Notes: generated by a model not told the origin, from the sequence alone. A stretch of DNA of 64,000 bases from CAVSCR01 sp963726575 (GCA_963726575.1 CAVSCR010000005.1:372001-436000), one strand, 5' to 3'. Numbered from the stretch's first letter, positions 35,766-45,504 are shown. Numbers and translations are program-made.

Positions 35766-36533
35766 CTACGGGGTGGCGCCCGGCGAAGCGTACTGAGGCG
35801 CCGGGAGCGGCTTCAAGGCGTCCACGGTCACCTGGCTGCGTTGAGCGACCGTGCCGACCGCGTCGACTCGCGCCAGCGACTGCAGCACGCCGCCCGGAAT
35901 CGACAACGCCGACGCCAAGGTGGCCGGGTCCCCGATCGCCCGCACCTCGTACGGGGGCGACAGCAGCCGACCGTCGCCGCTGACGCCTCCGGCCTCGTCC
36001 AGGAAGTACGTGTCCGCCACGACCCGCAGGTCGTTCACCTGGATCGCCTCGGCGCCGGCGTCACGCAGCTCCGTCACGATCTCGATCATCGTGGTTGCAT
36101 CGACGCCGCCGCGTGGGTCGGCGATCGTCAGGACGACGCCGGGACCCTGGGCCGGGATCGTGCCGGCGAGGATCCCCAAGGTCTGGAGCCGTTCCTTGGC
36201 CAGGCTCAGGGCCGCCGCCTGTTGGCCGGCGCCGCCGACCAGCGCAGCCCGTTCGAGCTCGAGGCGTTGAGCCTCGGCGCTGAGCTGGTCCGACCGTTGG
36301 CTGAGGCCGTCGAGGATGCCAACCAGGTCGGTGCTGCTCGCTGTGTCGAGCGCCACCGCACCACGGGTGGAGCGCAGCTGCAGCGCAACGGCGAAGCCCA
36401 GCGCCACGCACAAGATCCCGACCGTGATCTGGGCCAGCGTGGCGCGCGGCTTGAGCGTGGACCGGACGCGTCGCCACTCGATGCTCGTCTGGCTCGTCTG
36501 GCTCGTCTGGCCCGTCACTGGGGACTCAGCCAT
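35766..36533 (-). CDS. DUF881 membrane-anchored protein (second copy)
   Basis: 255 residues from the ATG at 36533, overlapping sbp by 8 bases. The short cytoplasmic N-terminus contains a QTS-repeat (three 9-base CTCGTCTGG units at 36484..36510 on +). One membrane helix (LAQITVGILCVALGFAVAL) is followed by a coiled-coil-like stretch and the DUF881 domain (GPGVVLTIADPRGG, LRDAGAEAIQVNDLRV, SPPYEVRAIGDPATL). It corresponds to Rv1825. Its role is unknown, probably at the cell envelope or divisome. Confidence 0.82.
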   Translation of the reverse strand: MAESPVTGQTSQTSQTSIEWRRVRSTLKPRATLAQITVGILCVALGFAVALQLRSTRGAVALDTASSTDLVGILDGLSQRSDQLSAEAQRLELERAALVGGAGQQAAALSLAKERLQTLGILAGTIPAQGPGVVLTIADPRGGVDATTMIEIVTELRDAGAEAIQVNDLRVVADTYFLDEAGGVSGDGRLLSPPYEVRAIGDPATLASALSIPGGVLQSLARVDAVGTVAQRSQVTVDALKPLPAPQYASPGATP

Positions 36534-36858
36534 GGAACAACCGCCGTCGGATCGCGGCCGCGTTGGCGAAGATCCGGATGGACAGCACGACCACGACACC
36601 CGTGGACAGCTGCGTACCAACGCCGAGCTGGTCACCCAGGAAGACGATGACGGCTGCCACGCTGACGTTGCCGATGAACGAGATCACGAACACGCGGTCG
36701 TCGAACACGCCCTCGATCAACGCCCGGAAGCCACCGAAGATCGCATCCAGCGCGGCAACGATGGCGATCGGCAGGTAGGGCTGCAGCCACAGCGGAACGA
36801 TGGGGTGGACCACGAGACCGAGCACGATGCCGACGAGCAGGCCGAGGACGGCGATCAC
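36526..36858 (-). CDS. sbp: small basic membrane protein (DUF1290, Sbp)
   Basis: 110 residues, three to four hydrophobic segments (IAVLGLLVGIVLGLVV, PIAIVAALDAIFGGFRA, VISFIGNVSVAAVIVFLG). It belongs to the Sbp family, which is linked to division genes in Gram-positives. It overlaps a DUF881 gene on each side (8 and 4 bases), so the three are translated as a unit. It corresponds to Rv1824. Confidence 0.85.
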   Translation of the reverse strand: MIAVLGLLVGIVLGLVVHPIVPLWLQPYLPIAIVAALDAIFGGFRALIEGVFDDRVFVISFIGNVSVAAVIVFLGDQLGVGTQLSTGVVVVLSIRIFANAAAIRRRLFHG

Positions 36859-37706
36859 GGGCGGGCCTTCGCGGCCCTGGCGTACCGAAGCGTCACGTCG
36901 GCACCCGCGGGCACCGTGAGCTGCCCACTACTCGTCACGTCGAACCGGATCCCGTACGTGGCAGCCAGCGCTTTCAGCGACGCGGCATCGGCACCTGCGG
37001 CAAACCGTTCCGCCAGCGTCGCGGGGTCGCCGATGGCGGTGATCTGGTACGGCGGCGTCAGCGGCCGGTACCCCACGAGGATCGCGTCACCCGCGGACCG
37101 GATCGCGGTGAGGCTGGCGATGCGCTGGCCATTGACCGAGACTGCCTCGGCCCCGGCGGCGAACAACCCGTTCACGGCCTGACGCAGGTCTTGGTCCAGC
37201 ACGCGCGACAGGTCGACCCCACCTCCGTCGGCCTCGGCCGGTGGCCCGTCGTCGAGGACCACGGACACGCCCGCACCGGTCACGGCCTGCTGACCGACTG
37301 CTCGCTGCAGCTGGGTGACCGAGCTGCTCAGACCCGCGCCCTCCAGCGACCGCGCCAAGGCGCGGTCCCGCAGTGCCGAGACCCGAGCTTGTTGGCGGTT
37401 CACCGAGCGCAGCATCTGGTCGGTCGCCGTCGTCTGCTGTTTGACCTCGGCGACCAGTCGGGCGCGCGCCGTGACCGCGTCCGGCGTTCGCGCGTTGAAC
37501 CATCCGGCCGCGAGTGCGGCCGCGAACAGCCCGAGCACGAGTGCCCACACCACCGCGAAGGCGGTGCGGTTGGCGCGGTCAGGACCCTGCCGGTCGCGGT
37601 CTCGGCGGGCTGCCGCGTACTCCGGTTCGAGTGCCTCGTCGTAGATCTGACGCAACAACGACATCGAGTCACGGCGCGGTGACGTCGCGACGGCGGTCGG
37701 TGTCAC
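36855..37706 (-). CDS. DUF881 membrane-anchored protein (first copy)
   Basis: 283 residues from a GTG at 37706 that overlaps the pgsA stop; an ATG at 37664 would be 14 residues shorter. It has an N-terminal cytoplasmic helix, one membrane helix (AFAVVWALVLGLFAAALAAGW), a coiled-coil stretch and the DUF881 domain (GAGVSVVLDDGPP, LFAAGAEAVSVNGQRI, PPYQITAIGDPATL). It is a paralogue of the gene at 35766, flanking sbp as in mycobacteria (Rv1823). Confidence 0.82.
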   Translation of the reverse strand: MTPTAVATSPRRDSMSLLRQIYDEALEPEYAAARRDRDRQGPDRANRTAFAVVWALVLGLFAAALAAGWFNARTPDAVTARARLVAEVKQQTTATDQMLRSVNRQQARVSALRDRALARSLEGAGLSSSVTQLQRAVGQQAVTGAGVSVVLDDGPPAEADGGGVDLSRVLDQDLRQAVNGLFAAGAEAVSVNGQRIASLTAIRSAGDAILVGYRPLTPPYQITAIGDPATLAERFAAGADAASLKALAATYGIRFDVTSSGQLTVPAGADVTLRYARAAKARP

Positions 37707-38287
37707 GCAGCGACCGCCAGTGCCTGCCGGGCATGCTGGGTGTACAGAACGGCCGACCACCAGTACAGCCCCACGCCCCACAGGGCGAACGCCCAGCCGA
37801 ACACGGCACACCCTGTGGCAACTGCTCCATCACCGGCGGACAGCAGCAGCAGGGGGAAGCACCACAGCAGCGTGACGGTGGCCGCCTTGCCCACCAGGTT
37901 CACCGGGATCGGGTCGTAGTCGGCTCGCCTCAGCCAGGCGATGACCAGGAACATCCAGACATCACGCGCCAGTAGGAGGGCGACGAACCACCAGGGAACG
38001 ATGTCGCGGATGCCGAGCGCGATGAGGGCCGCCAGGGTGTAGAGCCGATCGACCGCGGGATCGAGCAGCTGCCCCAGCCGACTCACCTGCCCGAGCTGTC
38101 GGGCCAGCCGTCCATCGAGCCAGTCGGTGAGGCCGCTCACGACCAGCACCACCACGGCCGCGACGTCGGCCTGCGGCCCCACGATGAGCCAGAAGAAGAC
38201 CGGTACGAACGCCAACCGGACGAACGACAGCGCGTTCGGCACGGTCCACACGCGGTCGCTGACCGGGTGTGGCTGCGGCATGGTCAC
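37703..38287 (-). CDS. pgsA2: CDP-alcohol phosphatidyltransferase (PgsA-like)
   Basis: 194 residues. The full CDP-AP motif D-G-x2-A-R-x8-G-x3-D-x3-D is present in DWLDGRLARQLG...GQLLDPAVD. Six membrane helices are predicted by eye. It joins CDP-diacylglycerol to an alcohol such as glycerol 3-phosphate. The gene is the equivalent of Rv1822 (pgsA2) at the head of the DUF881 operon. The precise lipid product is not provable from sequence. Confidence 0.85.
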   Translation of the reverse strand: MTMPQPHPVSDRVWTVPNALSFVRLAFVPVFFWLIVGPQADVAAVVVLVVSGLTDWLDGRLARQLGQVSRLGQLLDPAVDRLYTLAALIALGIRDIVPWWFVALLLARDVWMFLVIAWLRRADYDPIPVNLVGKAATVTLLWCFPLLLLSAGDGAVATGCAVFGWAFALWGVGLYWWSAVLYTQHARQALAVAA

Positions 38288-38353
38288 GCGCCTGAGCCTA
38301 CGAGTCGCTGCGAGCCGGGCGGACCGGCTCGCGGTCCGGCGCGGCGGGCAACC

Positions 38354-39421
38354 TCAGACGGCGCGTACTTCCCCGTCGGTCACCGTCACGTTGATCTTCG
38401 TGAGGGGTGCCGGCGCCGGACCCCCGGTGACTTGGCCGGTCGTCGCGGAGTACGTGGCGCCGTGACACGGGCAGGCGAACTGCGTGCCGTCGAACCCGAC
38501 GGTGCAGCCCGCGTGGGTGCACGTCGCCGTGAACGCCTCGTAGTGACCGGCCGTCGGCTGCACGACGAACAAGGGGACCTGCTGCACGCGGGCGAAGGCG
38601 GCTCCCCCCACCGGCACCCGACTGGCCGCCATCAGAGGCACGCCCGGTGCCGATTGGGTCGCTGACGGCTGCGGCGACGCGCCCGGCGACGTGGTCGGCG
38701 GGTTGGTCGTGGGAGCCGGCAACCCGCCGGTCGCAGGTGTGTAGTGGCGGCGCGACATGTGCCCGGCCACCGCGCCGAAGAGCAACGTGCTGAAGCCGAT
38801 CAGCGCAGCGATGCCGCCGGTGCGGACCACCGTCCGGCGCTGGACCTCGCTCGTGGTGCGCTCCGGCTCGACTCGCAGTGCCTCCGGAGCCAGGCCCATC
38901 TCGACCCGGACGCGGCGGCGGACCGCGTGCCCGACGCTGAGCACTCCCCCATCGCCGGAGAGCAGCAAGGTGATCCAGGCGAACACGAAGACGATGTCGG
39001 AACCGAAGAAGTAGGGGTGGGTGTGAAAGCTGACGGTCAGGTAGAACGAGAACGCCAACATCAGTCCACCGAGGGCGCTCAGCCGGGTCCAGATCCCCAG
39101 CAGCGCGCCGAGCCCCGCCGCGATCTCACCCAGGGCGATCAGCAGCCCGAAGAAGACGGCGTGGTGCGAGGTGATCTGGACGAGGAACCCGATCGGACTC
39201 GTCTTGGCCTGCAGCGCCATCTGCTGCTGGACCGACTGCGGCGAGTGGGCGTCGAAGTAGGTCGGGTCGATCAGCTTCAGCAGGCCGGCGTAGACGAACG
39301 TCACGCCCAGGAAGAGCCGCAGCGGCAGCACCACCAGGCCGGGCTGGCTGAGCCGGGTCCGCCAGGAATCGACGGCCGGCGCCTCGGTCGGCCGGGCCCT
39401 CGGCACTGCGCTTCTGGTCAC
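38354..39421 (-). CDS. DoxX-like membrane domain fused to a Rieske 2Fe-2S domain
   Basis: 355 residues. The N-terminal about 160 residues form a four-helix DoxX/DoxD-type membrane domain. A further helix at about 195-215 follows, then a Thr/Pro-rich linker and a C-terminal Rieske domain with TCTHAGCTVGF and ACPCHGATYS, the two Cys-x-His pairs that hold a 2Fe-2S cluster. By membrane topology the Rieske centre would face outside. A role in transferring electrons from quinol or thiosulfate is possible but unproven. No partner oxidase is near. Confidence 0.82.
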   Translation of the reverse strand: MTRSAVPRARPTEAPAVDSWRTRLSQPGLVVLPLRLFLGVTFVYAGLLKLIDPTYFDAHSPQSVQQQMALQAKTSPIGFLVQITSHHAVFFGLLIALGEIAAGLGALLGIWTRLSALGGLMLAFSFYLTVSFHTHPYFFGSDIVFVFAWITLLLSGDGGVLSVGHAVRRRVRVEMGLAPEALRVEPERTTSEVQRRTVVRTGGIAALIGFSTLLFGAVAGHMSRRHYTPATGGLPAPTTNPPTTSPGASPQPSATQSAPGVPLMAASRVPVGGAAFARVQQVPLFVVQPTAGHYEAFTATCTHAGCTVGFDGTQFACPCHGATYSATTGQVTGGPAPAPLTKINVTVTDGEVRAV

Positions 39422-39507
39422 GGTTCACGACCTTCGCATGCCGCCGACCCGATCACGAGCAGGATCGGCTGTGAGTTCGCTGTGACTGCACAGTGCGGGC
39501 GTAGCGG

Positions 39508-40437
39508 TCAGGCGGGCCGCATGGCCAGCGCGACGTCGACCAGCCACGGCATCTCGATCGATTCCTGGACGCTGCGGGCGAACAGCCACAGTCGGGCTCG
39601 CTCGCGGTCGACGTCGAGCAGATCGGCCATGCGGTCCACCAGCCACCGGGGCTCGGCGACCAGCCGGTCGCGGCAGTTCAACAGGTGTTGCAACACGTCA
39701 TACGTGGGGTCGCCGACGTGAGGATTGGGGTCGATCATCAGCCAGGGCTCACGCCCTGCCGCGACGATGTTCTCGGCGTGGCAGTCGGTGCACAGCAGCA
39801 CCTGGTCGTCGGCATCGCGCGACAACGACCGCATCAGGGCCAGGCCCTCCGCCACGAGGTCGGCGGGGAGCGCCGGCTCCTCCAGCCCTGCGTACGCGGT
39901 CTCGTACTCCGTGGCCCAGGCATCGCACATCGTGGCCAAGGAGGGCATCGCCGACGGCGGCGGCGTCTCGCGCAGGCGGCACAGGAGACGCGCGACCACC
40001 GCGTCCTGCTCGACCTCCGGCGTCGCGGCCCCGAGCGGGGTGCCGGGGCGGCAGCGCTCGAGCAGCACCGCATCGGAGTTCGCTGGGAGCAGACCATCGT
40101 CAGCGGTCACGGAGTCGTACAGGTCGTAAAGCTGCACCGCGCCCCGACCGCTCCACGCGATGAGGGCCGCGGCCTCCCCTGCCGTCTCGGGATGACGCCA
40201 GCTGAGCTTCAGCACCACGTCGCGACCCGACCGGTCGGTGGCCGGTGCCACCCACGAGCAGACACCGCCTGGCTGGAACGGAGGGCCCAGCCGCAGACCC
40301 CACCGGTCGACGAGCTGCTCCACCATCTCCGGTAGCCGACCGAACCACTCGTAGGCGGCAGCCTCGGGCCGCCCCGCGTTCGCGGCCAGGCGCTTGGGGA
40401 CAGCCAGTGTCGACACGGACACATCTTGGCCCCGCAT
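39508..40437 (-). CDS. aminoglycoside phosphotransferase APH(6)-like
   Basis: 309 residues; starts at 40437 or at a GTG at 40419. The catalytic loop is LLCTDCHAENIVAAG followed by EPWLMIDPNPHVGDPTYD, the pattern of APH(6)-type streptomycin kinases. The usual Gly of HGD is Thr here. Many chromosomal members do not confer resistance. It is divergent from the dimethylglycine dehydrogenase gene, 71 bases away. Confidence 0.75.
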   Translation of the reverse strand: MRGQDVSVSTLAVPKRLAANAGRPEAAAYEWFGRLPEMVEQLVDRWGLRLGPPFQPGGVCSWVAPATDRSGRDVVLKLSWRHPETAGEAAALIAWSGRGAVQLYDLYDSVTADDGLLPANSDAVLLERCRPGTPLGAATPEVEQDAVVARLLCRLRETPPPSAMPSLATMCDAWATEYETAYAGLEEPALPADLVAEGLALMRSLSRDADDQVLLCTDCHAENIVAAGREPWLMIDPNPHVGDPTYDVLQHLLNCRDRLVAEPRWLVDRMADLLDVDRERARLWLFARSVQESIEMPWLVDVALAMRPA

Positions 40438-40508
40438 CCGCGCGTCAACGTCCGGATGTACTAGACAAGGCGGTCACTGTTGCCGGCCCGTGGCCAAGGG
40501 GACCCTCG

Positions 40509-42929
40509 ATGAAGGATCGGTACCGGGTCGTCGTCATCGGCGGCGGGATCGTCGGCTCCAGCGTCCTCTACCACCTGGCGCTGCGCGGCTGGACCGACAT
40601 CGTCCTGATCGAACGCAGCGAGCTCACGGCGGGGTCGAGCTGGCACGCCGCAGGCGGGTTCCACGCAATCAACGCCGACCCGCACGTCGCGGCCCTGCAG
40701 AAGTACACGATCAGCATGTACCCGACGGTCCAGGCCGAAAGTGGTCAGGACGTGGGGCTGCACCTGACGGGCGGCATCGAGCTCGCCGGCACCCCGGAGC
40801 GGCTGCAGTGGCTCAAGGCCGAGTGGGCATGGTTGAAGACGCTCGGGACGGACGCCGAGCTGCTGACCCCCGACGAGATCGTGGCCCGGTGCCCGATCGT
40901 CGATCCCACGGGCCTCACCGGCGGCCTGTTCGACCCGAACGAGGGAAACCTCGACCCCAACGGGGCAACGCTGGCATACGCCGGAGCCGCTAGAACCCGC
41001 GGCGCCGACATCGTGCTGCACAACCGGGTGCTCGATCTGACGCCTCTGCCGGACGGTCACTGGCAGGTGCGGACCGAGCACGGCGACGTCATGGCCGAGC
41101 ACGTCATCAACGCAGCCGGGCTGTGGGCACGCGAGGTTGGACGTCTCGTCGGCGTCGATCATCCGCTGGTACCGATGATGCACCACTACCTCGTCACCGA
41201 GGACGTACCGGAGGTGATGGCGATCGAGGGCGTGATGCCGTCGGTGACGGACCTCGAGGGGTTCACCTATCTGCAGCGAGAGCGCAATGGCGTGCTGCTC
41301 GGCGTGTACGAGACCACTCCGGCGCACTGGAACGTCGACGGCGTCCCCTGGGACTACGGCATGGAGTTGATCCCGCCGGACATCGAACGCATCGCGCCAG
41401 AGCTGTCGATCGGCTTCGAGCGGTTCCCGGTCCTGAAGAACGTGGGGATCCGTCGATGGGTCAACGGCGCCTTCACGGTGACCCCCGACGGCAACCCCTT
41501 GATGGGCCCGGTGCCAGGTGTGCGCAACTACTGGGCCGCCTGCGGCGTCATGGCAGGCTTCTCGCAGTGCGCAGCGATCGGCCTGGCGTTGGCGAACTGG
41601 ATGGTCGACGGGGATCCCGGCGACGATGTGTTCGGCATGGACGTCGCCAGGTTCGGCGACTATGCCTGCAACGAGCGCTATCTGCTCGACACCACCGCGC
41701 AGTTCTACGCACGGCGCTTCCTGATCGCCTACCCGAACGAAGACTTGCCGGCCGGCCGGCCGTTGCGGACGACTCCGGCGTACGACGAGCTCGTCTCCGA
41801 CGGTGCGCACTTCGACGCAGTGTGGGGCCTGGAAGTGCCGCAGTACTTCGCTCGTGACGAGCCCACGTTCACCGAGCGGCCCAGCTTCGAACGCAACGAC
41901 GCCGACCGCTTCGTCGCGGCGGAGGTGGACGCCGTTCGCCATGCAGTCGGCGCCTACGAGACCGGGGCGTACGCCAGGTACGAGGTGACCGGAAGACGGG
42001 CCGGTGAGTGGCTGGACCGCTTGCTGGCATGCACCCTTCCCGCAGTCGGACGAGTTCGCCTTGCGCCGATGCTGAACCACGCGGGGCGGCTCATGGGCGA
42101 CCTCACCGTGGCGCGCATCGAGGGTGACCGCTATTGGCTGGTGGGCTCCTACTACCTGCAGGCGTGGCACCAGCGCTGGTTCGCCCAGCAGCTGCCGGAC
42201 TCCGGCGTCACGGTGCGCAACCTGTCCGACGACTGGCTCGGGTTCGCGATCTCCGGGCCACGGTCCCGGGATCTGTTGGCGTCCCTGACCCGAGCCGACG
42301 TCTCACGTGATGCGTTCGAGTTCCTCGCCATGCGCCAGATGGACGTGGGCCGGGCGCGCGCCGTCGTGTCGCGGATGTCGCTGACCGGCGAGGTCGGCTT
42401 CGAGATCACCGTGCGCTCGGCTGAACACCGCCAGCTGTGGCGCGACCTGCGCGACGCCGGGAAGGCTCTTGGGTTGCGGCCGATCGGGGATCGGGCCATC
42501 GACAGCCTCCGCCTGGAGAAGGGCTACGGCATCTGGTCCCGGGAGTTCTCCCCCGCCTACCTACCGAGCATGTGCGGACTGGACCGCTTCGTCGACTATG
42601 AGAAGCCCGAGTTCGTAGGTCGGGAGTCGGCCCTTCGTGATCGCGGGGTCGCGCCGCAGCGGTTGACCCTGTTGCAGGTCGACGCCGACCGCGCAGACGC
42701 CTCCGGGTACGAGCCGGTGTGGCACGGGGATCGGCTGGTCGGATTCACCACTTCCGGGGCGTACGGGCATCACGTCCAACGCAGCCTGGCTCTTGGCTAT
42801 GTCGATGCCGACGTCGTGACTGGCGGGGAACCGCTCAGCGTCCACGTCCTGGGACGGCGCAGAGCGGCGACCGTCCTGACGCAGCCTCCCTACGACGCGT
42901 CCGGCCTACGCCTGGAGCGTGGCCGCTGA
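40509..42929 (+). CDS. dimethylglycine/sarcosine dehydrogenase-type flavoprotein
   Basis: 806 residues from the ATG at 40509. The N-terminal FAD domain (VVVIGGGIVGSSVLYHLALRG) carries SSWHAAGGFHA, where the His of the WHAAG motif is the covalent flavin site in DMGDH/SARDH. A middle FAO domain and a C-terminal folate-binding GcvT-like domain (from about residue 430) complete the architecture. It oxidises an N-methylglycine and can pass the one-carbon unit to THF. It fits with fhs, gcvP and gcvH in the window. Its end overlaps the convergent peptidase gene by 24 bases. Confidence 0.85.
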   Translation: MKDRYRVVVIGGGIVGSSVLYHLALRGWTDIVLIERSELTAGSSWHAAGGFHAINADPHVAALQKYTISMYPTVQAESGQDVGLHLTGGIELAGTPERLQWLKAEWAWLKTLGTDAELLTPDEIVARCPIVDPTGLTGGLFDPNEGNLDPNGATLAYAGAARTRGADIVLHNRVLDLTPLPDGHWQVRTEHGDVMAEHVINAAGLWAREVGRLVGVDHPLVPMMHHYLVTEDVPEVMAIEGVMPSVTDLEGFTYLQRERNGVLLGVYETTPAHWNVDGVPWDYGMELIPPDIERIAPELSIGFERFPVLKNVGIRRWVNGAFTVTPDGNPLMGPVPGVRNYWAACGVMAGFSQCAAIGLALANWMVDGDPGDDVFGMDVARFGDYACNERYLLDTTAQFYARRFLIAYPNEDLPAGRPLRTTPAYDELVSDGAHFDAVWGLEVPQYFARDEPTFTERPSFERNDADRFVAAEVDAVRHAVGAYETGAYARYEVTGRRAGEWLDRLLACTLPAVGRVRLAPMLNHAGRLMGDLTVARIEGDRYWLVGSYYLQAWHQRWFAQQLPDSGVTVRNLSDDWLGFAISGPRSRDLLASLTRADVSRDAFEFLAMRQMDVGRARAVVSRMSLTGEVGFEITVRSAEHRQLWRDLRDAGKALGLRPIGDRAIDSLRLEKGYGIWSREFSPAYLPSMCGLDRFVDYEKPEFVGRESALRDRGVAPQRLTLLQVDADRADASGYEPVWHGDRLVGFTTSGAYGHHVQRSLALGYVDADVVTGGEPLSVHVLGRRRAATVLTQPPYDASGLRLERGR

Positions 42930-44768
42930 CGGGTCGACCGGCAGCGTGCGCGCCAGGAAGTCGAGGATCTGCCCCAGCTCGGCCACCAACAGGTCGAGGT
43001 CGGGCAGAGCGTGACCGGTCGCCATCCGGACGTACTCGACCTCGTGCCCGCGCGAGCGCAGCCGCTCGACGTAGGTGTCGACCTGCCGCACGGGACAGCG
43101 CGGGTCGTTCTCTCCCGCAGTGACGAACACGGGCGCGACCACGGCGTCCGCGTAGGTGATGGGCGACGCCGCGCGGTACACCTCGGGGACCTCGTCGATG
43201 GTGCCGCCCATGAGGGCCGCGTCGTACGCACGCATGAACGACGGCGCGTCCTCGGCTGAGGTGAACTGGTCGGCGAGCGGCACGAGAGCGGCTCCGGAGC
43301 GCCACCGATCCGGCTGAGTGCCCAACGCCATGAGCGTCAGGAACCCACCCCACGAGCCGCCGACGATCGACACCCGGTCGGGGTCGACGACGCCGGTCCC
43401 TTCGAGGTGGTCGCGCACCGCGCTGATGTCCTCGAGCTCGATGAACCCCAGACGCACGCGCAAGGCGTCACGCCACGCGGCTCCGTATCCGGTGGAACCG
43501 CGGTAGTTCACCCGGACGACCGCGTAACCCGCATCCAGATAGGCGGCGATCATGTTGTTCCACGCATCCAGGTCGAGTCCGGTCGGTCCACCGTGCGGCA
43601 CGAACACCGTCGGGTGTGGACGCGACCGCCCCGACGGCTCGTAGAACAGCGCGTGGACCGTGCCACCAGGACCCGCCACATGGACGTCAGAGGCCGGCAC
43701 CGAGGGCGGCGGCGGCGGTTCAGGGAGCTGGACCAAATTCGTCACCGTGGCATCCGCGCTGCGCAGCAACGACACCGGCCGATCCGAGGCCGAGAACAGC
43801 GCGTGCACGGAGCCGTCGGGGCGAGTGGAGGCGATCGACACGGTTCCGCGCGGCAGGTTGACACGGGCGCACTCCGCGGTGAGGCGGTCGAAGCGGTAGA
43901 GCTGGTGTCGCGCATCGTGCAACACCGACAGCAGCAGCGACTTCCCGTCCGGGTACCAGAGTGCGGTGACGTCGCCGTCGAACGTCGTGACCACGTCATC
44001 CTGCCGACCACCGTCGACGTCCCAGACAGCTGAGGTGATGAAGTTGCGCCGCTCATGGGAGAACAGCACCAACGACGCGTCAGCGGGGTGGAAGCCGGAA
44101 GGGCTCAGGTTGTGTCCCTCGTCCACCAGCTCAGCCACCACCGCGCCGCCGACCAGGTCGACCACGACCACCTTCAGGCGCAGCGAGTTCCCGTCGGGCG
44201 CCACCGCCAGAAGTGCGCGGCGGGCATCGTGGCTGACGTCGGCCAGGAATGCGGGATCCGCACACCGGAACACGACATCGCCTGCGCCGTCCGCGTCGAC
44301 CACGGCGAGCTCGAAACCGACGCCGTCGGCAAGCGCCGCGTCCATGAGCCGCCCCACGACGACGCGGCCGTCGGTCAGTGCCTCGATGCCTCCCGGGTAC
44401 GACGGCTCGAGGTGTGGCAGCAGAGGCACGGATGGGACGGGTGCCGACACCGTCTGCGACGCGTCGACGAGGGCGCGCATCCAGCGGCCGACTTCATCAC
44501 CGGCGTGGTCGTCGAACCAGAACACGTGACGACCGTCGGGCGACACTGCCGCACCCATGGTCCCCTGCGCACGGTCGGTGACCTGGGTCAGTCGCGCAGG
44601 CACCTGCGATGCGTCGAACGCGAAGACCTCCGTGCGCCCTGACGGGTTGGCCAGCAGCACGCCCGCGTCAGACACCTCATCGGCCCACGAGACCGGCGAC
44701 CCCAGCAGGCTGAACGCGACCAACTGCGGTGCGCGCACCCGACGTTCCCAGCGAGGTGATGGCGTCAT
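42906..44768 (-). CDS. S9 family prolyl oligopeptidase
   Basis: 620 residues. An N-terminal beta-propeller is followed by an alpha/beta hydrolase. The nucleophile is in IVGGSWGGFLTL, the acid in VFVTAGENDPRCPV and the His in MATGHALPDLD. HGGPTGLD forms the oxyanion region. There is no signal peptide, so it is probably a cytoplasmic acylaminoacyl- or dipeptidyl-type peptidase acting on small peptides. Confidence 0.85.
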   Translation of the reverse strand: MTPSPRWERRVRAPQLVAFSLLGSPVSWADEVSDAGVLLANPSGRTEVFAFDASQVPARLTQVTDRAQGTMGAAVSPDGRHVFWFDDHAGDEVGRWMRALVDASQTVSAPVPSVPLLPHLEPSYPGGIEALTDGRVVVGRLMDAALADGVGFELAVVDADGAGDVVFRCADPAFLADVSHDARRALLAVAPDGNSLRLKVVVVDLVGGAVVAELVDEGHNLSPSGFHPADASLVLFSHERRNFITSAVWDVDGGRQDDVVTTFDGDVTALWYPDGKSLLLSVLHDARHQLYRFDRLTAECARVNLPRGTVSIASTRPDGSVHALFSASDRPVSLLRSADATVTNLVQLPEPPPPPSVPASDVHVAGPGGTVHALFYEPSGRSRPHPTVFVPHGGPTGLDLDAWNNMIAAYLDAGYAVVRVNYRGSTGYGAAWRDALRVRLGFIELEDISAVRDHLEGTGVVDPDRVSIVGGSWGGFLTLMALGTQPDRWRSGAALVPLADQFTSAEDAPSFMRAYDAALMGGTIDEVPEVYRAASPITYADAVVAPVFVTAGENDPRCPVRQVDTYVERLRSRGHEVEYVRMATGHALPDLDLLVAELGQILDFLARTLPVDPSAATLQA

Positions 44769-44850
44769 CGCTCCACCTTGTCAGCGGGCTTGCGCCGCGT
44801 CCATCCGCGTGAGCCGATCAGCACCTCCGCCGAGGATCTACGCTGCCCTC

Positions 44851-45504
44851 ATGTCCACCAACTTCGGTCGATCCGGCCGCGTCTGTGTTGCTGTCGCCGG
44901 TGCACTGGTCGGCCTCACGATCCTCGTTCCCCCGACCTTCGCGGCCGCCACGCACTCCGCCGCCCACTCCGCCGCCCAGTCAGGCGCGGTCCACCGCGCC
45001 GACCAGGTCGTGCGGACTCGGGCGTCGTGGAACCCCCACGTCTCGTGTCGGGCCACGCTCACGTCGGTGGTGCGCGTCCTGGGCAGTCGCATGAACCGCA
45101 ACGGCGGCGCGACGTATCGCGGCGGTCACTTCAAACCCGGGATTCCGGACCGACAAGCGTTGCACCCACCCTGCCGACGGGCCGGCGTACCGACCTTCGT
45201 CCAGCTGAACCGGGTCACCCTCGGCAAGTGCACGAAGATCAACCCCGACGGCGACTGGACGTGCAACCTCACCGACCCGACGGTTCCGCGCGGCCGGACG
45301 CCGGACATGTCGCAGATCCACGTGGAGACTGACCACAAGTTCCGCAGCCGCAGTGGTTGGTCGATGCCACCGGGTGGCACGCTGATCAACATCCAGGGCT
45401 TCGTGTTCTGGGACCCTGGTCATGTCAGGGCGGCGTGGCATCACTTCTCCGGCTGGGAGATCCACTCGTTGACTGCGTGGCGGCCTTCGGCCAAGCGCCA
45501 CTAG
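44851..45504 (+). CDS. secreted hypothetical protein with four cysteines
   Basis: 217 residues from the ATG at 44851. A signal peptide is clear (basic start, CVAVAGALVGLTILVPPTF, cleavage likely after FAA). The mature part has four Cys (VSCRA, PPCRRA, LGKCTK, WTCNL), consistent with two disulfides. The C-terminus reads FVFWDPGH then HHFSGWEIHSLTAW, which resembles the GWEIHP-type ending of small extracellular OB-like domains. Function unknown. Confidence 0.7.
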   Translation: MSTNFGRSGRVCVAVAGALVGLTILVPPTFAAATHSAAHSAAQSGAVHRADQVVRTRASWNPHVSCRATLTSVVRVLGSRMNRNGGATYRGGHFKPGIPDRQALHPPCRRAGVPTFVQLNRVTLGKCTKINPDGDWTCNLTDPTVPRGRTPDMSQIHVETDHKFRSRSGWSMPPGGTLINIQGFVFWDPGHVRAAWHHFSGWEIHSLTAWRPSAKRH

